Below are positions 37,494-50,889 of a stretch of DNA of 64,000 bases, piece by piece. Both the position numbers and the translations under genes were made by a program. The stretch's first letter is position 1. The number at the start of each line of letters is the position of its first letter. The DNA comes from Parasponia andersonii (lineage: Eukaryota > Streptophyta > Magnoliopsida > Rosales > Cannabaceae), in assembly GCA_002914805.1 (NCBI GenBank), contig JXTB01000030.1, forward strand, positions 997,032 to 1,061,031. The letters run 5' to 3'. Under the pieces are notes generated by a model. That model saw only the letters and a list, made by a program, of their open reading frames with translations. It was not told the DNA's origin and did no database searches.

Positions 37494-40400
37494 ATGACGA
37501 GGGTTGGCAGGGATTTTGGTGATACGATGCAAAAAGAGGCTGTTCCAGCAGTTTCAGTCGATGTGATATTTGCTTCTAGTCGGTTTCCGAATTATAAGAT
37601 TGGAGCTAACAATCAGATTGTAGAGGGAAAGGAGGATCCCAGAGTACTATCAATGAAAGAGGTTGTTGCACGTGAGACTGCACAATTGTTGGAGCAGCAG
37701 AAACGCCTTTCAGTTCGTGACCTTGCCAGTAAATTTGAGAAGGGGTTGGCTGCTGCTGCTAAATTATCTGAAGAGGTTAAATGGCTTCAAAATTTCGTTT
37801 TGTTTTCGCTAATTTTATATAGGTTTGTGATCAGATAAGAATTTTACAATACATGTTATCATTACTCATTAGTTATTTTCAAGGTTACACATATACATAC
37901 CCATTTTGTAGGCTGATAAAAAATTGAGGGTTATTGTCAGAACAGTCTTGGAAACCAGTGTTGTTTGTTATGATTTGAAAGTAGAAGCTAAAACAGACTT
38001 GGACTAATTTTTGTTTCCCCTACATTCATGTTCTATTTCATTCTCATTACCATTATTATTCCACCACTGCAACCAAACGGTACCTATGTGATTAGCTCAG
38101 TTAAAAGATTGTTTTGTTTTGTAATGAGGTTTTCTAACATGTGAAAGTTTCTGTCGTATTGTTTCACACTCCAAATGCCCTGAAAGGATTTCAGCTATAT
38201 GGAGACCTTAGCTTGTTTCTTTAATTGTTTCTGTCCCCTTGGAGGAAAATAGAGAACCTTAATATCCTAAGGGCCTTCAGTATGCTGGACATAAGAATTT
38301 AAACCTGTTTTTTTTTGTTTTTTGTTTTTGATGATGTATAGGCAAGACTTAGGGAGGCTGCTTCCTTGGAAAAGCATGTTCTCTTAAAGAAGCTTAGGGA
38401 TGCACTGGAATCCTTAAAAGGTCGTGTGGCTGGCAGAAACAAGGATGATGTAGAGGAAGCAATAGCGATGGTTAGTCTGTGTATTCTGGATTCTTCCTTT
38501 GACCGGACTTATTATTATTCTCACATTTTGACTTTTAAGTGGTCAGGAGCTTATTTTTTATTGCATGAAAACATAGGAGCATGGACTGTTCCCGTTTGGA
38601 ATACTATAATAAATTTGTGAAGGAATTAGTACAACCTAAAGAAGTATCAATCCAAAAGATCCATTGTACATCATAGGAGCTGGGAATTTTGAAAAAGAAA
38701 AGGAAAACATAAAAGTTCCATGAAATATTTAATTCTCGCTCGTTTGCCTCCTTTATTTCCTTTGTCAAAAATGTGTGAGTCATAATGTTCTAATCAAAAA
38801 CATAAAAATGCATATACACCTCTTAATGCTCATATCAGTGTTATTTATCAGTAGAAGTCTAGAAGAGAGTCTCGAATCCTGGAGTAGATATATATTTGTT
38901 TAACTCCAAGGTGCCCACTGTCCAGTGTAACTTGATTTCCTATTTGTTTTCGAAATAATTTCTGACGGGAAACATGACTAAAAGATTTACTTGTAGATTA
39001 CACGCACAAATCATTTTCGCTAGCTCCTGTCATTACTTGTAATAATATATTTTAGTATCTTATGCTCAGTCTTAGAGCCAAATTATTACTTTGTTGTAGT
39101 TCTACTAAGTTAATTAAACAATTTTAGTAGCTTTTGGGGTTATCTTCTTACATACTTGACTGTCCTTAATTTGTTTACACTAAGTATTGTCATTTGCACT
39201 TCTAATATATTCCTTTCTCCTCTCTATTGGCAAAAATTTATGTACATCCCCTATCCTTCAGAATGTTTGAGTTCGCACTGTATGTCCGAATTTCATTTTA
39301 TCATTTGTTATTGTTTACTATTTTGAAATGGAATCATCTGATATCTCCAGGTGGAGGCCTTAGCAGTTCAGTTGACTCAAAGAGAAGGAGAATTAATGCA
39401 AGAAAAGGCAGAAGTGAAGAAGCTAGCAAATTTTCTTAAACAGGTAATGTTAGTTTGTTGACTAACTTCGGGTGATGTATCTCTGGTGTTAAGGATATGT
39501 AAATTTCAAGTACAAAGTATATTCGATCCAATATTTCTTAAGGATTCTAAGATGATAGTTTACTGGTTTCAAGATTCAAAGTATGTGGTTGTTGTCCTGT
39601 GTTAAATAAATTGAGATTTGGAAGTATAACTTGCATAACATTAGCTTACTTGTTCCAACATAAAGTTGACGTTTTCTGGTTTGGAAATACATTTTCATGT
39701 TATTCTGTTTAGTTATCATCCAACTTGTTGCAACATTAACACATCAGAAACATTAATCTTACCAATTTTTTTACTGGAAGCCAAGTGCAAGCTTGGATTT
39801 TAGTGGGAACATGAGCCTTACAAGCTCCAAATTAAACTAAAGGTAACAAAAGATGAATACTTAAGAATCTCTGAAAAATAAGATGCAAGAAATGAACCAT
39901 ATTTTTTTTTTCCATACCGTCAGAATTTAAATGGAAGTATCAGTAAATTTCTTGATTTGATAATTTATGTTGGCAAATAAATCCTCATGGTACATTGTCT
40001 AGGAACTCCTGTTTACTTATTGGTTAAAATATTTGTAATATTGAATTTTTAGTGTTAATTTGTAGGCTTCAGAAGATGCTAGAAAACTAGTTGATGAGGA
40101 AAGAGCATTTGCTCGTGCTGAAATTGATGCTGCTAGAGCAGCAGTACAGAGAGTAGAAGAGGCTATTCAAGAACAAGAGCGGATATCTCGGGCTTCAGGG
40201 AAGCAGGTTTGTAGTTTGTGTCCATTTTAGTTTTGAAGTGGCAATTCCATAAATGCCACACCCTTGCTGTGGGAGGCTTTGTAAAGTTATATGATTAATG
40301 CGTCAATAGGTATTTCGTATACTCATCTGTTGATATTTTGTACAATTTTGTATGAAACTACAGTATTTGGGGATCGTGTTACTGTTTATATTGTCTTTGA

Positions 40401-43400
40401 ATTTAGTTTGGTAGTCTTTTCTTGCGGGATTCTTGCAGTTAAATCATTTGCTTTTATGGGGTGTTACATCTTCAAGATTTCTGGATGCTTTATGTGTTTC
40501 TTGATGAACATGCGTCTCTTTATGTTATCATTTGTCATGTGTTCTGACAAGTACATTTGTTTGAGGATTGTAGGACTTGGATGAGTTGATGAAGGAGGTT
40601 CAAGAGGCTAGAAGGATTAAAATGCTGCATCAGCCAAGCAAGGTGTTTACAAGATTGTGGGTTTTGATTTTGTTTGTTATTTTAGGTTTGCAAAAGTTGT
40701 TTCCACGGGCATTTGAAATTGTGTTTGAGGATATTGTGTTTATACTAATTGAACTATCCTCATGTATATAATTTACTTAAGTTTTCAGAAAACAGCCATC
40801 CTCACACTTGATTTCTTGGCAACATCAACTTGTGACCAACCCAATACATAATGAAAAGCATAGCTGTACTGTTTGAGCTACTGCCCTTCTAGCATGTTAT
40901 AAACCAGCAATCCCAATGGCTTTAGTTGTTAGGATGTGGGCTCACTTGGTTTTCATTTGCCAACGTACAACTACAGCATGTGTGGTTTGATCTTTTTCAT
41001 TAACTACCACTTACTGTTTAATTCAGTGTTTTATTTCGATTTGAAATTTGGTTTTATATTTATCCTTGGGGTAGTACGACTTTTAAAGAACTGGGTTTTT
41101 TGTTTCCCTCCTAAAATACAACTATGCCCTTAAGATGCTTCCAAACAGAGCTCAAACAAGACTTAAAACATCTAGTTCATCCATCCAAGCAGTCCAAAAT
41201 CTCTCTAGTTTCCTGGTTGCAATAGGTTTAGGGCGTAGTTGTCTTTTAGAAAAAAATTTCCTAATTTTTTTCAACGGTTGACTTCCACAGGGGTGTGTAG
41301 TGAAACAGATTTTTACTCGAAAGATGTCATACTGTAATTTCCTGCTACATTATGGTATTTGTGAGAAAATTTCGAGCGTAGTTTTAATTTGTAATTTCAG
41401 TGTTGTTTCTCATGGATTGAACTTCAATTTGTAGGTCATGGACATGGAACATGAGCTTCAAGCTTTGAGGAAACAGCTCGCAGAGAAGTCTAAGCATTAT
41501 CTTCGGCTTCAGAAGGAGGTATATCTAATTTTCTGCAAGAGCTTTGGTGTCAGTAATGGCTGAGGTAGTGATGGCAAGTTGTGTCAATTGTGAGTGACAA
41601 GAAGAGTGAGAGCGTTTGTTAAATAGGCTTAAGAGGAATGGCATACAAAATTATGTACTTTGAATAAAATGTTTTTATATTGATCCACAAACCCTTTTCT
41701 GCTTTCTGTTACATTTTACAGCTGAAAGACTGGTAAATGAGGAAAACTCTAAAATTTGAACCTTGAGAGATGTCAGTCATTGATGGAGAGTCCATGATTT
41801 ATTTATCCAATATAGATATCATTCCTTTTAAAAGCATGTCTTGAATAGACATTATAGAAGTTTCTGGTCTACATGCACTTCTTAGTTTTTCTAATTCTTT
41901 AGATTTACCTATGTGACGAGGGGATTGTAGGTACCAAGTAAAAGAATGTACACTGCGACTTTCTAAAGAAGAAAATAATTTGTTACACTGATAATAGTGC
42001 TAGAAACATGTGATGCACTGTGCTCTGGCATGGCAGAATATAGTACTAGAGTTTTCTCTTGAGAATAACATGATGTATTTTCTTGGAAACTTTTTTTAGA
42101 AGTGTGTATCAATTACCATGTCTGTTGCTGGAGCTAGTAAATTAATTCGTAGCACTTTCTTCTCCCTCCCCAACAATCTTTTCAGCTGGCAATGAGCAAG
42201 AGAGGCATGGAGAACAATAATCAGTTATATGAATTAGATGGTACCGAAGCTTTAGGTTCATATTTAGAAATTCATCCTTGCTCTGATAATGCTCCAGATC
42301 TTTCTAGATGTTCACTTCAATGGTATCGTGTATCATGTGAAGGAGGCAAAAAGGAGCTCATATCAGGTATTTTATTTTACTTAAATACATAATTCTCTGG
42401 ACTTGCAAAAGGGAAAAATAATTTATGGTGTTGACTGAAATCTGTTCTAGTCATAACTTCCTTGTACACTGTCACTCGTTTTTGGGCACTTGTTTTGCAT
42501 TACTTCTAAATCAACTAAGATACTGTATGAAATGTGTGCAAATCATGTTCATGGGTTACTATGTTTGGATAATTTTTCTGTAGCCTTTTCAGTGTTCCTG
42601 TTTCCTTGCATCTGAGCCTGAGGAATTAGAAATGTAGCATGACAAGCCCTCACTTAATATAAGAGTTGGAAACTTGAACCGTTTGTTTCACTTTCCTTGA
42701 GATGTTGAATGATATACTTGACCTGTGTACTTTTGAATTGTGTTTCGATTTTCTAACCAATCAAGCAATTAACTACCTATTCTGCTGTTAAGTGGAAACA
42801 ATATCAGTAGCAGACAACATTGTGATATTTCCAGTGGAACAATAGTCAGTACTATTAAGTTGTATTTCTCTCAAAGGCTTAATCTAGTCTTACCTAATGC
42901 TAGCAGTATGTAAAAACAGCAAAAAACATAACATAATCTCTAATACTCCATTTCATTATTTGCTTGTTAACCGAAAAGAAAATACAGGCCTTACATGGGC
43001 AGAATTGAAGAAGTTGAACATGATTCATATATGAAAGAAAGCGAAATTGGTACCATTTTAAGTTGACATTATCTCAAGAAGCAATCAAATTAACCCAACC
43101 ATTTGCTATGGTTCTTCCTTTCTCACTGAGTGACTGACCACCCTCAACAATGGCCCAAATCTAGTGAGACAGGTCCTTGTCTAAATAAACTAGCCTGCAA
43201 TAAGTAACAATTGGGGGTTTTATTCTTATGTAATCAAATATGCCATTCCTTAATTATTTCTTGTTTATTGTCCACTTTTAATTGTTCGTCTGGGGACCTA
43301 GAGTGTAGGACTAGATCTGTGCACCTACTTTCTATTTAGTATATTCAGAGGGAGGGAAACTGGTTGTTCATTTCTGGTTCTGTCATACGAAGTTGACAAT

Positions 43401-45088
43401 GGTCAAAGTCATATTTAGTCTTCTGTGAAGTCTGTTCTCTTTTTTACCTCTCTTATTTCAGGAGCGACCAAATTAGTCTATGCCCCGGAGCCCTTTGATG
43501 TTGGAAGAGTCTTGCAAGCTGATATTATTGCGGAAGGCCAGACAATAACACTGACAACCACTGGTCCAATTGATCCTGGTCTGATATTCATCTTCATTCT
43601 CTGATGCAAATCTTAGATTTCCAGCATCTGTGCCATTTATTCAGAATTTTAAAAAACGTTCATATGGTTTATAGATAGTTTAAACCAAATATGTGGTTGT
43701 TATGTTGAAACATGGAAAAAGCACTAATTTAATTTTCCGTGAGCAGCTGCTGGTTTGGGTAGCTATGTGGAGGCACTAGTTCGGAAACATGATGTTGAGT
43801 TCAATGTATGTTATCAAATCTTACTAAATTGTTGGTGTCAGTATCAATATTTTGCTGCCTTTATACCTTATAAACTTCAGACTCTCGTTTAACCTCTTTT
43901 TTTTTTTGAGGGGGTTTAACCTCAGTTCTTATCGGCACATTTTCTGAGATAATAAATTATGTATCTTGGTACAATTTGAAGTTTGAACTGTTTTTTCTTG
44001 AATATAAGTAGAATGAGTAGGTATGTGCACCATTGGATGTGTCTATTTATTACTGACTGTTTATAATTATTAGACTGGGTGCCACATGAGTTCTCAACAT
44101 GTTGTGTAATTATAATCAGCCAGTAACAGATAGACACGTCGTGTGGTATTAGACACCATGCCCTACGACATTACTCTAAGCAGAATAGCTGTGTGGTCAT
44201 TATCTTTATTTAGTCCAGTTTGTTTTATTGTCCAAAATTAGCAGAATAATGAAATTGTAACACTGCAGTCTTTAACTTTCCTTACTTTGCAGGTGGTAAT
44301 TACCCAGATGAATGGGGCTAATCATCAGTCAGAATCTATTCATGTATTTCACATTGGGAAGATGAGGATAAAGCTTTGCAAAGCAAAGACAACAATAGCT
44401 AAAGAATACTATTCCAGTTCAATGCAGGTATTTTCACATTACCTGTTCTTTTTATTTGTCCTTCTCAAAATGTTCTTTTTTCATAGCCTGTTACTCTAAA
44501 TGCATCTTAGATGGATCTAAGTATCTGTTTCATGTTTTCAACCTTTCATATTGAAGCAAGGCATGCAGAACATGAGTGTAACCAATCCATTTAGAAATAA
44601 ATGTTCAGTTGATCCTTTTAAATTGAATATTTACTGGATGTCCTTCCATTGAGCGTGGGTTTCTGCATCAAAGTGTCGACATTCTTTGTGTTCCACTTTC
44701 AATTATTAAACTAATTTCCTTGGTCAATTACATGACTTATATCGTTTATGCTTTAGCTCTGTGGAGTTAGAGGCGGTGGGAATGCTGCCGCTCAGGCATT
44801 GTTTTGGCAAGCAAAGAAAGGGCTCTCTTTCGTGTTAGCATTTGAATCAGAAAGAGAGCGAAACGCTGCAATCATGCTTGCCAGGAGGTTTGCTTTTGAT
44901 TGTAATGTAAGGGCATCTCAAAACTCTTTCTATTGCTGTTTTACTACTGGCACGTTGTTGTCGCTTAGGAAAATGTTCGACTTTCAATCTTACTCCAATG
45001 TTTGCTTGAAAATTTCTTAATAGAAAATTCTATTACATGCCAGATTATGTTAGCTGGGCCGGATGACAGAGCACCTTTGGGAACCTAA
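37494..45088 (+). CDS. SCAB1: SCAB1, plant actin-binding and bundling protein
   Basis: Twelve coding exons: 37494-37775, 38342-38470, 39351-39443, 40066-40206, 40574-40642, 41435-41518, 42186-42366, 43462-43578, 43747-43805, 44293-44427, 44757-44906 and 45044-45088. They sum to 1485 bases, 494 residues, against about 496 in Arabidopsis STOMATAL CLOSURE-RELATED ACTIN BINDING PROTEIN 1. All junctions are GT-AG and frame is kept. The N-terminal actin-binding part holds ASSRFPNYKIGANNQI. A long coiled coil runs from about residue 80 to 290 (LLKKLRDALESLKGRVAGRN, ARAEIDAARAAVQRVEEAIQ). The C-terminus is the fused Ig-PH domain (about 290-494: GTEALGSYLEIHPCSD, LVYAPEPFDVGRVLQADII, FHIGKMRIKLCKAK, AFESERERNAAIMLARRFAF). 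The protein binds, stabilises and bundles actin filaments in the cytoplasm and is needed for normal stomatal movement in Arabidopsis. Whether this is the SCAB1, 2 or 3 orthologue was not resolved. Confidence 0.95.
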
Positions 45089-46530
45089 TGGACCTTGATG
45101 GATCTCAGCTTTACTAATGTAATTAGCCAGAGTTTCTCCTTGTATTATAAGTTTGTAATAGTAGAGCATGTGGCATTGTGTAATTGAGACAAGGCCTCTT
45201 ACAGTTTTCTTTTTTCTTAATTGTATTTCCTTTTTCAACATGAAGGCAATTTTTTTGTTTGCCTTTGTTACCAATTATGTTTGGAGGGTTGAGTTGCATA
45301 TTTGTATGTTACACTAAAATATTATTGGAAGTGTGTGATTGGTTGTATTAGGAAAAATTCTGTTGCAGAGTACGTCAGGAATGTTGTTTTCGAATGCTTA
45401 CTTGTAGTAGTAAATTTGGAGTTTTAACATTTTAGGGTCTACTAAGCTTATGCGGTGATAAAAAGGATTTATCCATAAATGTGATCAAAATTAACTCTCT
45501 TATCATATCACTCATCTAAAATTACTTTGATAGTTTTTTTTAAGATAAATCCTGAGACATATTCTTCTCAACAGATTTCAAATTATTTCTGCCATCACCT
45601 CCACCTGTAGGCCAGCGCTCCGTCTTTTACCACGGCCGAACATGTGTGATCATCGACCCCATTCAGTCACTGATCTCTACTCTTTTTGGACTTGGATAAG
45701 ATGCATGAGCAATTTTAGAATTCTGAAAATTTTTATTAAATTAAAGTGCTAAATTTTAATTGATTTCTGTGTCTTCTTTTTAGGTCAACAAATGCTTCCA
45801 AAATTACTAATAGCCCAGTAAATTTTCATGAAAAGGTCTTTTCCTAAATTTATGCAATTGCAATAGTGAAATGAAATAACCAATCGTGAATACATTTGCT
45901 TATTCTTACGAATTTTGCACAGCCAAACTGTAAGGTATCCACCTTTTATTAACTGAAAAATGCAATCGGAAATTTTAACAATTGGGTGAAAATTATTGTG
46001 GATTTTTAGATATTCAAAATAAAAGAAGTTTTATTTTATGTATTTTTTTATTTTTTCCCTTTTCTTTTCTTTTGATGAAATACGTGGCAAATGATATTTT
46101 TTTAATAGGAGAGTTTAGAAGCTTTGCATACTTAGCATAATATGGTAATAGTATTAGGACAATGTAGAAACAAATCGGGGAGTTTATAACAAAGGATAAT
46201 GAATCATACTTCCTTTTTAGCGCATGGGTTATTTAAGAGTTTAAATTTGTATCGAAATTGGATTACACACATGAGGATGTTTTTTTTTAAATCCATTTCA
46301 TTTAATGGACTCTGATTGGCTTCTTTCCTAATTGTGTCTATCTCTTGTTAAGGGTCTTAAGACACGTAGAATAACTGATTTTCTAATATGGTGTCTGGAA
46401 ATGACAGTTCGATAATCTGATAATCTATATGTAACATTAACTAAATTCTAAAAGGATGATTCTGATATATTAAAATGTGTACCAAATTTTTAATGCTAAT
46501 ACATATGGCATATGAGTTGTTATTCAATTA

Positions 46531-47262
46531 TATACAGTTTGGTTAGGTAGAATGAAATTGAATACAGTAGTAATCGTAATGGGAATAAGAATGGAAAAGA
46601 AAAAAAATGTGATTATTTCGTTTGGTTAAAATTTTAGAATCAACTATGTAATGTAATAGAATTGACAATACTTTGACTAATATACCTCTGATTTTGAATT
46701 AATTTTTTTTTTAAAAGTAAATGCTATCACTATTAGAAAAAGATAATAGTTGTACTTATGGTAATGATTAAATAGATTAAATTACTAAATATAAAAATAG
46801 ATTAAATTTCATGTGGTAGTAAAATTAATATTTTAAATTGCTTGTTATTATTTATCATATAAATATAACATATAAAATGTATATAAGAAAACAAAAATAT
46901 ATTAATTGAATGATACGAGGAAGAAAATTTGTAGGTGATTTAGCTATAAATATAGATGCAAGTTTTACAGTTAGTTTAGTTATATATATAAGGAATAAGA
47001 TGATGATGAGAGGGCAAAACATGTTAAATGAGGGGCGAAAAGGGAAAAAAAAATATTAACTTAGGAAAGGAATGGCTTTTACATCTATTTTCAAGTATAA
47101 TTCTTTTTTTTTTTTGAAAGGATTGTCAAGTGTAATTCTAATTCTTTTATTTAATGGAATAGTTATTACATTATAAAGATAATTCATAAATAAAAAGTGA
47201 AACTAAACAATGAAAGGCTATTACATTACATTCCATTATTACCAACCAAATGACACTGTATA
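46531..47262. mobile_element. MITE-like element with TATACAGT ends
   Basis: The left end reads TATACAGT, then TTGGTTAGGTAGAATGAAAT. The right end, reverse-complemented, reads TATACAGT, then (GTCAT)TTGGTTGGTAATAATGGAAT. The TTTGGTTNGTA-plus-AATGGAAT style is like PIF/Harbinger-related MITEs of plants. The body of about 730 bases is AT-rich and non-coding. A clear TTA/TAA target duplication was not confirmed. Confidence 0.45.
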
Positions 47263-47645
47263 ACTTATTATAAATAACATAATCATATTTATCAATTGAA
47301 TATTGTCAACTCACACTCACATGCCACATGTGTTGATATTAAAAATTTGATAAAAGTCCTGGGATGCTAGTATTATTCATTCTAGAAATGAGTTTTATCA
47401 CTGATGGTGTTGGCTCTTTTATCACTAAATTTAATGATTAAATTGAAAAAATAGTTCTATCCTAATGTACCATCCTATAAATCACAAAAGAAAATAGGAA
47501 ACGATTGTTGGTAATAGATGATTACTCTATTACTTTTTTTTTGTTTCTAAAAAGTTTAATTTTTTTAGTTGTTGATACTGAAAAACAGTAAAAACTCCGT
47601 GAAAACATGACTTTTTCAATATATATATATATATATATATATATA

Positions 47646-47865
47646 GGTTGCCAATCTAATAGGTATTTTTTTTTAAACTTATGGGTAGGTATTTTTTTTT
47701 AGCCGTTGGATTACCATCTAATGGCTATAATGAAGTGCATGAAAAGACGTGCATCATTAATGCTCTTTCTCTCATTTTTTATAATAAAAAAATGTGCATG
47801 CTAAATTTTTATTAGCCAAATTGATACCTATGCATAGGCTAAAAAAAAAATACCTACTGGATTGG

Positions 47866-47870
<5 letters not shown>
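47646..47870. mobile_element. 225-base inverted-repeat element inside a (TA)n tract
   Basis: The left end GGTTGCCAATCTAATAGGTA is matched by the inverted right end GGCACCAATCCAGTAGGTA, and both run on into T tracts. The element is flanked by (TA)n on both sides: 47619-47645 and 47871-47913. It has no coding capacity. Rice Micron MITEs are known to sit in TA microsatellites in the same way; relatedness was not tested. Confidence 0.6.
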
Positions 47871-47917
<47 letters not shown>

Positions 47918-48198
47918 GGTGCCAGCGTAACCTTTATCTACCTTGTAAAATGTTACTTTTTCAGGTGAAATAATTTATATACTTAAAAGACTAAAATATG
48001 ATGCAATATTGTAGATGTAGAAAATAAATACGAAAGTTTTTTTTTTTTGGATAAAAAACGAATCTGTTATTGTAAATTAGAATATGTTATTATAAATTAG
48101 AGGAGATTCTTCCAACCAAATAAGATCATCTTTTACTCCTAAGACGAACCTAGCTAAACCATGTACAGCTTTGTTAGCTTTACGAACACATGTTTAAC

Positions 48199-50014
48199 TG
48201 TGACACCAGGAAAAAAAGTGTGAAATTTCATAAAAAATTGTAAGGGCAAATTGGTCTTTTGACCCAAAAAAAAAAAAAGAATTTGGACGGATTTGGATCT
48301 AGATTCATTTGGGCAAAAATATAAGAAAAATTTAAAAATTGGGGTCAAAATGTAATTATTCAAGGATATTTTTTAGAAGATTTTCAGAAAACTGAGTCCA
48401 AGTACAAATAAGAAAAACAATGCTCAATTAACCAGAAGTTGACACGTGGCACTACAGTTACGAAAATTGCCCATAAATCCCTCCATTTTCTCTTTCTTTT
48501 ACGATTTGGTCACCAGAGCAAACGCAACACCCGATTTTTGGCGAAGCTTCGTTGAGCCATCTCCGGCCATCGTTGCCCTGTGCCACTGATCGACGTCGAT
48601 GCCCAGCTGCCAGACGAAACTCCTACTGCCAGAACCAACCCTGTCAAAGCCGTCGATCGCTGAAAAAATGCAAAAAATACCGCGGCTTCTTTTCTTCGCC
48701 GGAGCCGATTCCGGCCACCGTTTGCCACGAAACTGGTCGCCGTGGACTCGTCTCCTCACGGGCAATCTGATGGTAGGTACCTCATGTCTCAATTTTGCTC
48801 CGTTTGATTTTAATTTCGTTGGATATTTTTGTGTGAAAATGGTTTTGAAATTTACTTTTTGATCGGATCGTTAGATTTTAAAACTGATATAATTTTTAGA
48901 ATCTACGTTGAAAATGATGAAAAATGAGATATATATTGACTATATTCCGAAACGGGGCCGAAACACGAAATCAGACAGCTCAGATTTGCCTCGATTTGCA
49001 TGCCGTGTGGCCCGCATACAAATTTGACAAATTATATGTATAACCTAGGGTTTTTAGGTGCTCTGAATTCAGTGGTGAAGTCCGTCATGAATTGAAGCTC
49101 CGTTTGAAAATCAAGTTTTCAAACCAAGAAACCAAAGTTTCGAAAACAATATCCGCTCTTCCAAACGATGCTAAACTTTCTCCATAGCCTTATAATACTT
49201 GTTGGACGCTCGATAGAGGTACGGATTCGATTACTTGATTCTAAAATTAATTTAATTTATAAATTTTTCATATTTTCAATAAATATAGAATTTCGTGAAA
49301 TAATTGATAAAAATTGTGTTTATGTCCATTTTTGACCTGATTTGAGATATAAACTGCCTGGGAGACACGTCATACTGGTTGGTATGTCATATATACTATT
49401 TTGGATTGAATTCTGCAGGAAATTAGATTTTTGCATTTTGATAGAAAATAGCTGTTGTAATGCCGAAATTTTTAGAAAATCCAAAATGGTTTGAGAACTC
49501 AGTTTTGAGGATTGGAAGTGATTTGATTAAAGATTACTGTATGGTTATTTTGAGATTTTGTGGAAATGATGCATATTTTTATTCTGTTATTTATAAAACA
49601 TTTGCATACATTCACACATTTACGATACCCTATATTGGGTGATCGGATATACGATACCCCACATCGGGTGATCAGACTTACGATGCCTTACATTGGGTGA
49701 TCGGATATATGATACCCTACATTGGGTGATCGAACATACGATGCCCTACATCGGGTGATTAGACTTACGATGCCCCACATTGGGTGATCGGACTTACGGC
49801 GCCTCTTTAGGTGACTCGGACTTACGAGTGATCTATTAGGTTACTTCGGACATCATGATTGCATACATGGATAATGTTGACTTGAAAGGATATGTATTGG
49901 TTTTGATGGATATTACAATAGTTTGAAATATTTGACCATTGGACTATGATTTCTACTTGAGTTTTGTGAATTATTTTTAATGGAATTATGACCATGCAGG
50001 ACCTTCAACATGAG

Positions 50015-50046
<32 letters not shown>

Positions 50047-50542
50047 GTAGGAACTTGTAATTGATATTCTACTGGGCATTAGCTCACCCCCTTTCTTCCC
50101 CTCAGGTGGCACTCAGTGTAATTTGGAACAGAAGAGTTAAATTGAAGCATTTGCAGAGTAACTAGTTATTTATAATTTGGTAAATTCCTATGAGACTTGT
50201 GAAATATTTAAATTTCAGTAGGAATTTGGATTTCATTAAACTTTATAAATTAGAATATGAAATCTGGACATGATTTGTATTACTTATGTCCGAGTTTGAG
50301 TATGAGATGATTTGTGATATACGACTATTAAAACAGTTATTTTATTTACGGTCTATGTTCAATGAGTGATGCATAAATGTAGGATTTTATTTTCATTTAA
50401 ATATTTTGTTGAGGACAGTTTTGAAAGGTTAGAGGCCTGGGGCAAAATTTTGAAAGAAATGAGTCTTTTTGTTTAGTTCTTTTTGGTATTTCTAATTTAT
50501 GAAATACCCATTCTACCATTGACCCGGCCTCGGGTTGTGACA
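48199..50542 (+). repeat. Solo LTR, about 2.34 kb, long-LTR gypsy type
   Basis: Begins TGTGACACC and ends GGTTGTGACA, with LINE RNase H sequence on both sides and no internal retrotransposon domain, hence a solo LTR. Layout is like the LTRs at 53199 and 56476: a GC-rich patch at about 48540-48770, then a conserved stretch near 50078 (TTAGCTCACCCC, then CCCCTCAGGTGG), then the TGTGACA end. It includes a 29-base tandem array. Flanking five bases, TTAAC and AAAAG, do not match, so the target duplication has decayed or the boundaries are slightly off. Likely produced by recombination between two LTRs. Confidence 0.65.
49621..49855 (+). repeat. 29-base tandem array inside the solo LTR
   Basis: Six full units of 29 bases like TACGATGCCCTACATTGGGT plus GATCGGACT follow in register, then two worn units (TACGGCGCC..., TACGAGTGA...). 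Units alternate slightly in the last four bases (GATA, GACT, AACA). There are no spacers between units. Confidence 0.85.
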
Positions 50543-50875
50543 AAAAGAAAATAAGCTAGACACATCTAATAGTAGGTCGCCAAACTCAGAATGGCAAAGT
50601 GAACCATTATTAAGAGCTTGTACTACTGTCAATGCATCCGACTCCAGAAGCTGGAGATTTAGACCAACATCCCTGGCCCACAGGAGAGAAATCACCAGAG
50701 CTTTCGTTTCGACATTCTTTGCTAATAATGTGAAAGTTACTTTTTTCGCCAATGCTGCCATGATTTTGCCATTTGCATTGCGAAGAATAGCACCAATACT
50801 GTGAATAATAGCACCAACACCCACTGAACGTGATTGAGCATTGATGGCCGTATCTACGTTCATCTTGTATGTCAT
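50543..50875 (-). pseudogene. LINE RNase H (RVT_3) pseudogene, 5' portion
   Basis: The frame starts YKMNVDTAINAQSRSVGVGA, where NVD contains the first catalytic aspartate, followed by ILRNANGKIMAA, TKALVISLLWARDVGLNLQ and LLESDALTVVQALN, with a second acidic residue in ESD. It is cut at 50542 by the solo LTR; the final part lies at 48077-48198. One insertion disturbs the middle (duplicated IIHSIGAI). Such domains degrade RNA in RNA-DNA hybrids. Confidence 0.75.
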
Positions 50876-50889
50876 TACCTAATCGAAGG

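Larger units (their letters stand above)
45089..48036. other. SCAB1 3' region and intergenic DNA
   Basis: The first 200-300 bases are probable 3'UTR. Beyond that no gene is seen. A GC-richer patch at about 45590-45670 has no recognised coding sense. Two MITE-like elements are listed separately. Confidence 0.5.

Noticed and set aside
48499..48862. Cluster of 70-97 residue frames on both strands
   Set aside because: They fall in the GC-rich patch of the solo LTR, show no domain, and GC-rich DNA lacks chance stops.
49621..49855. CRISPR-like appearance of the 29-base repeats
   Set aside because: Units are contiguous without spacers and lie inside a plant LTR.
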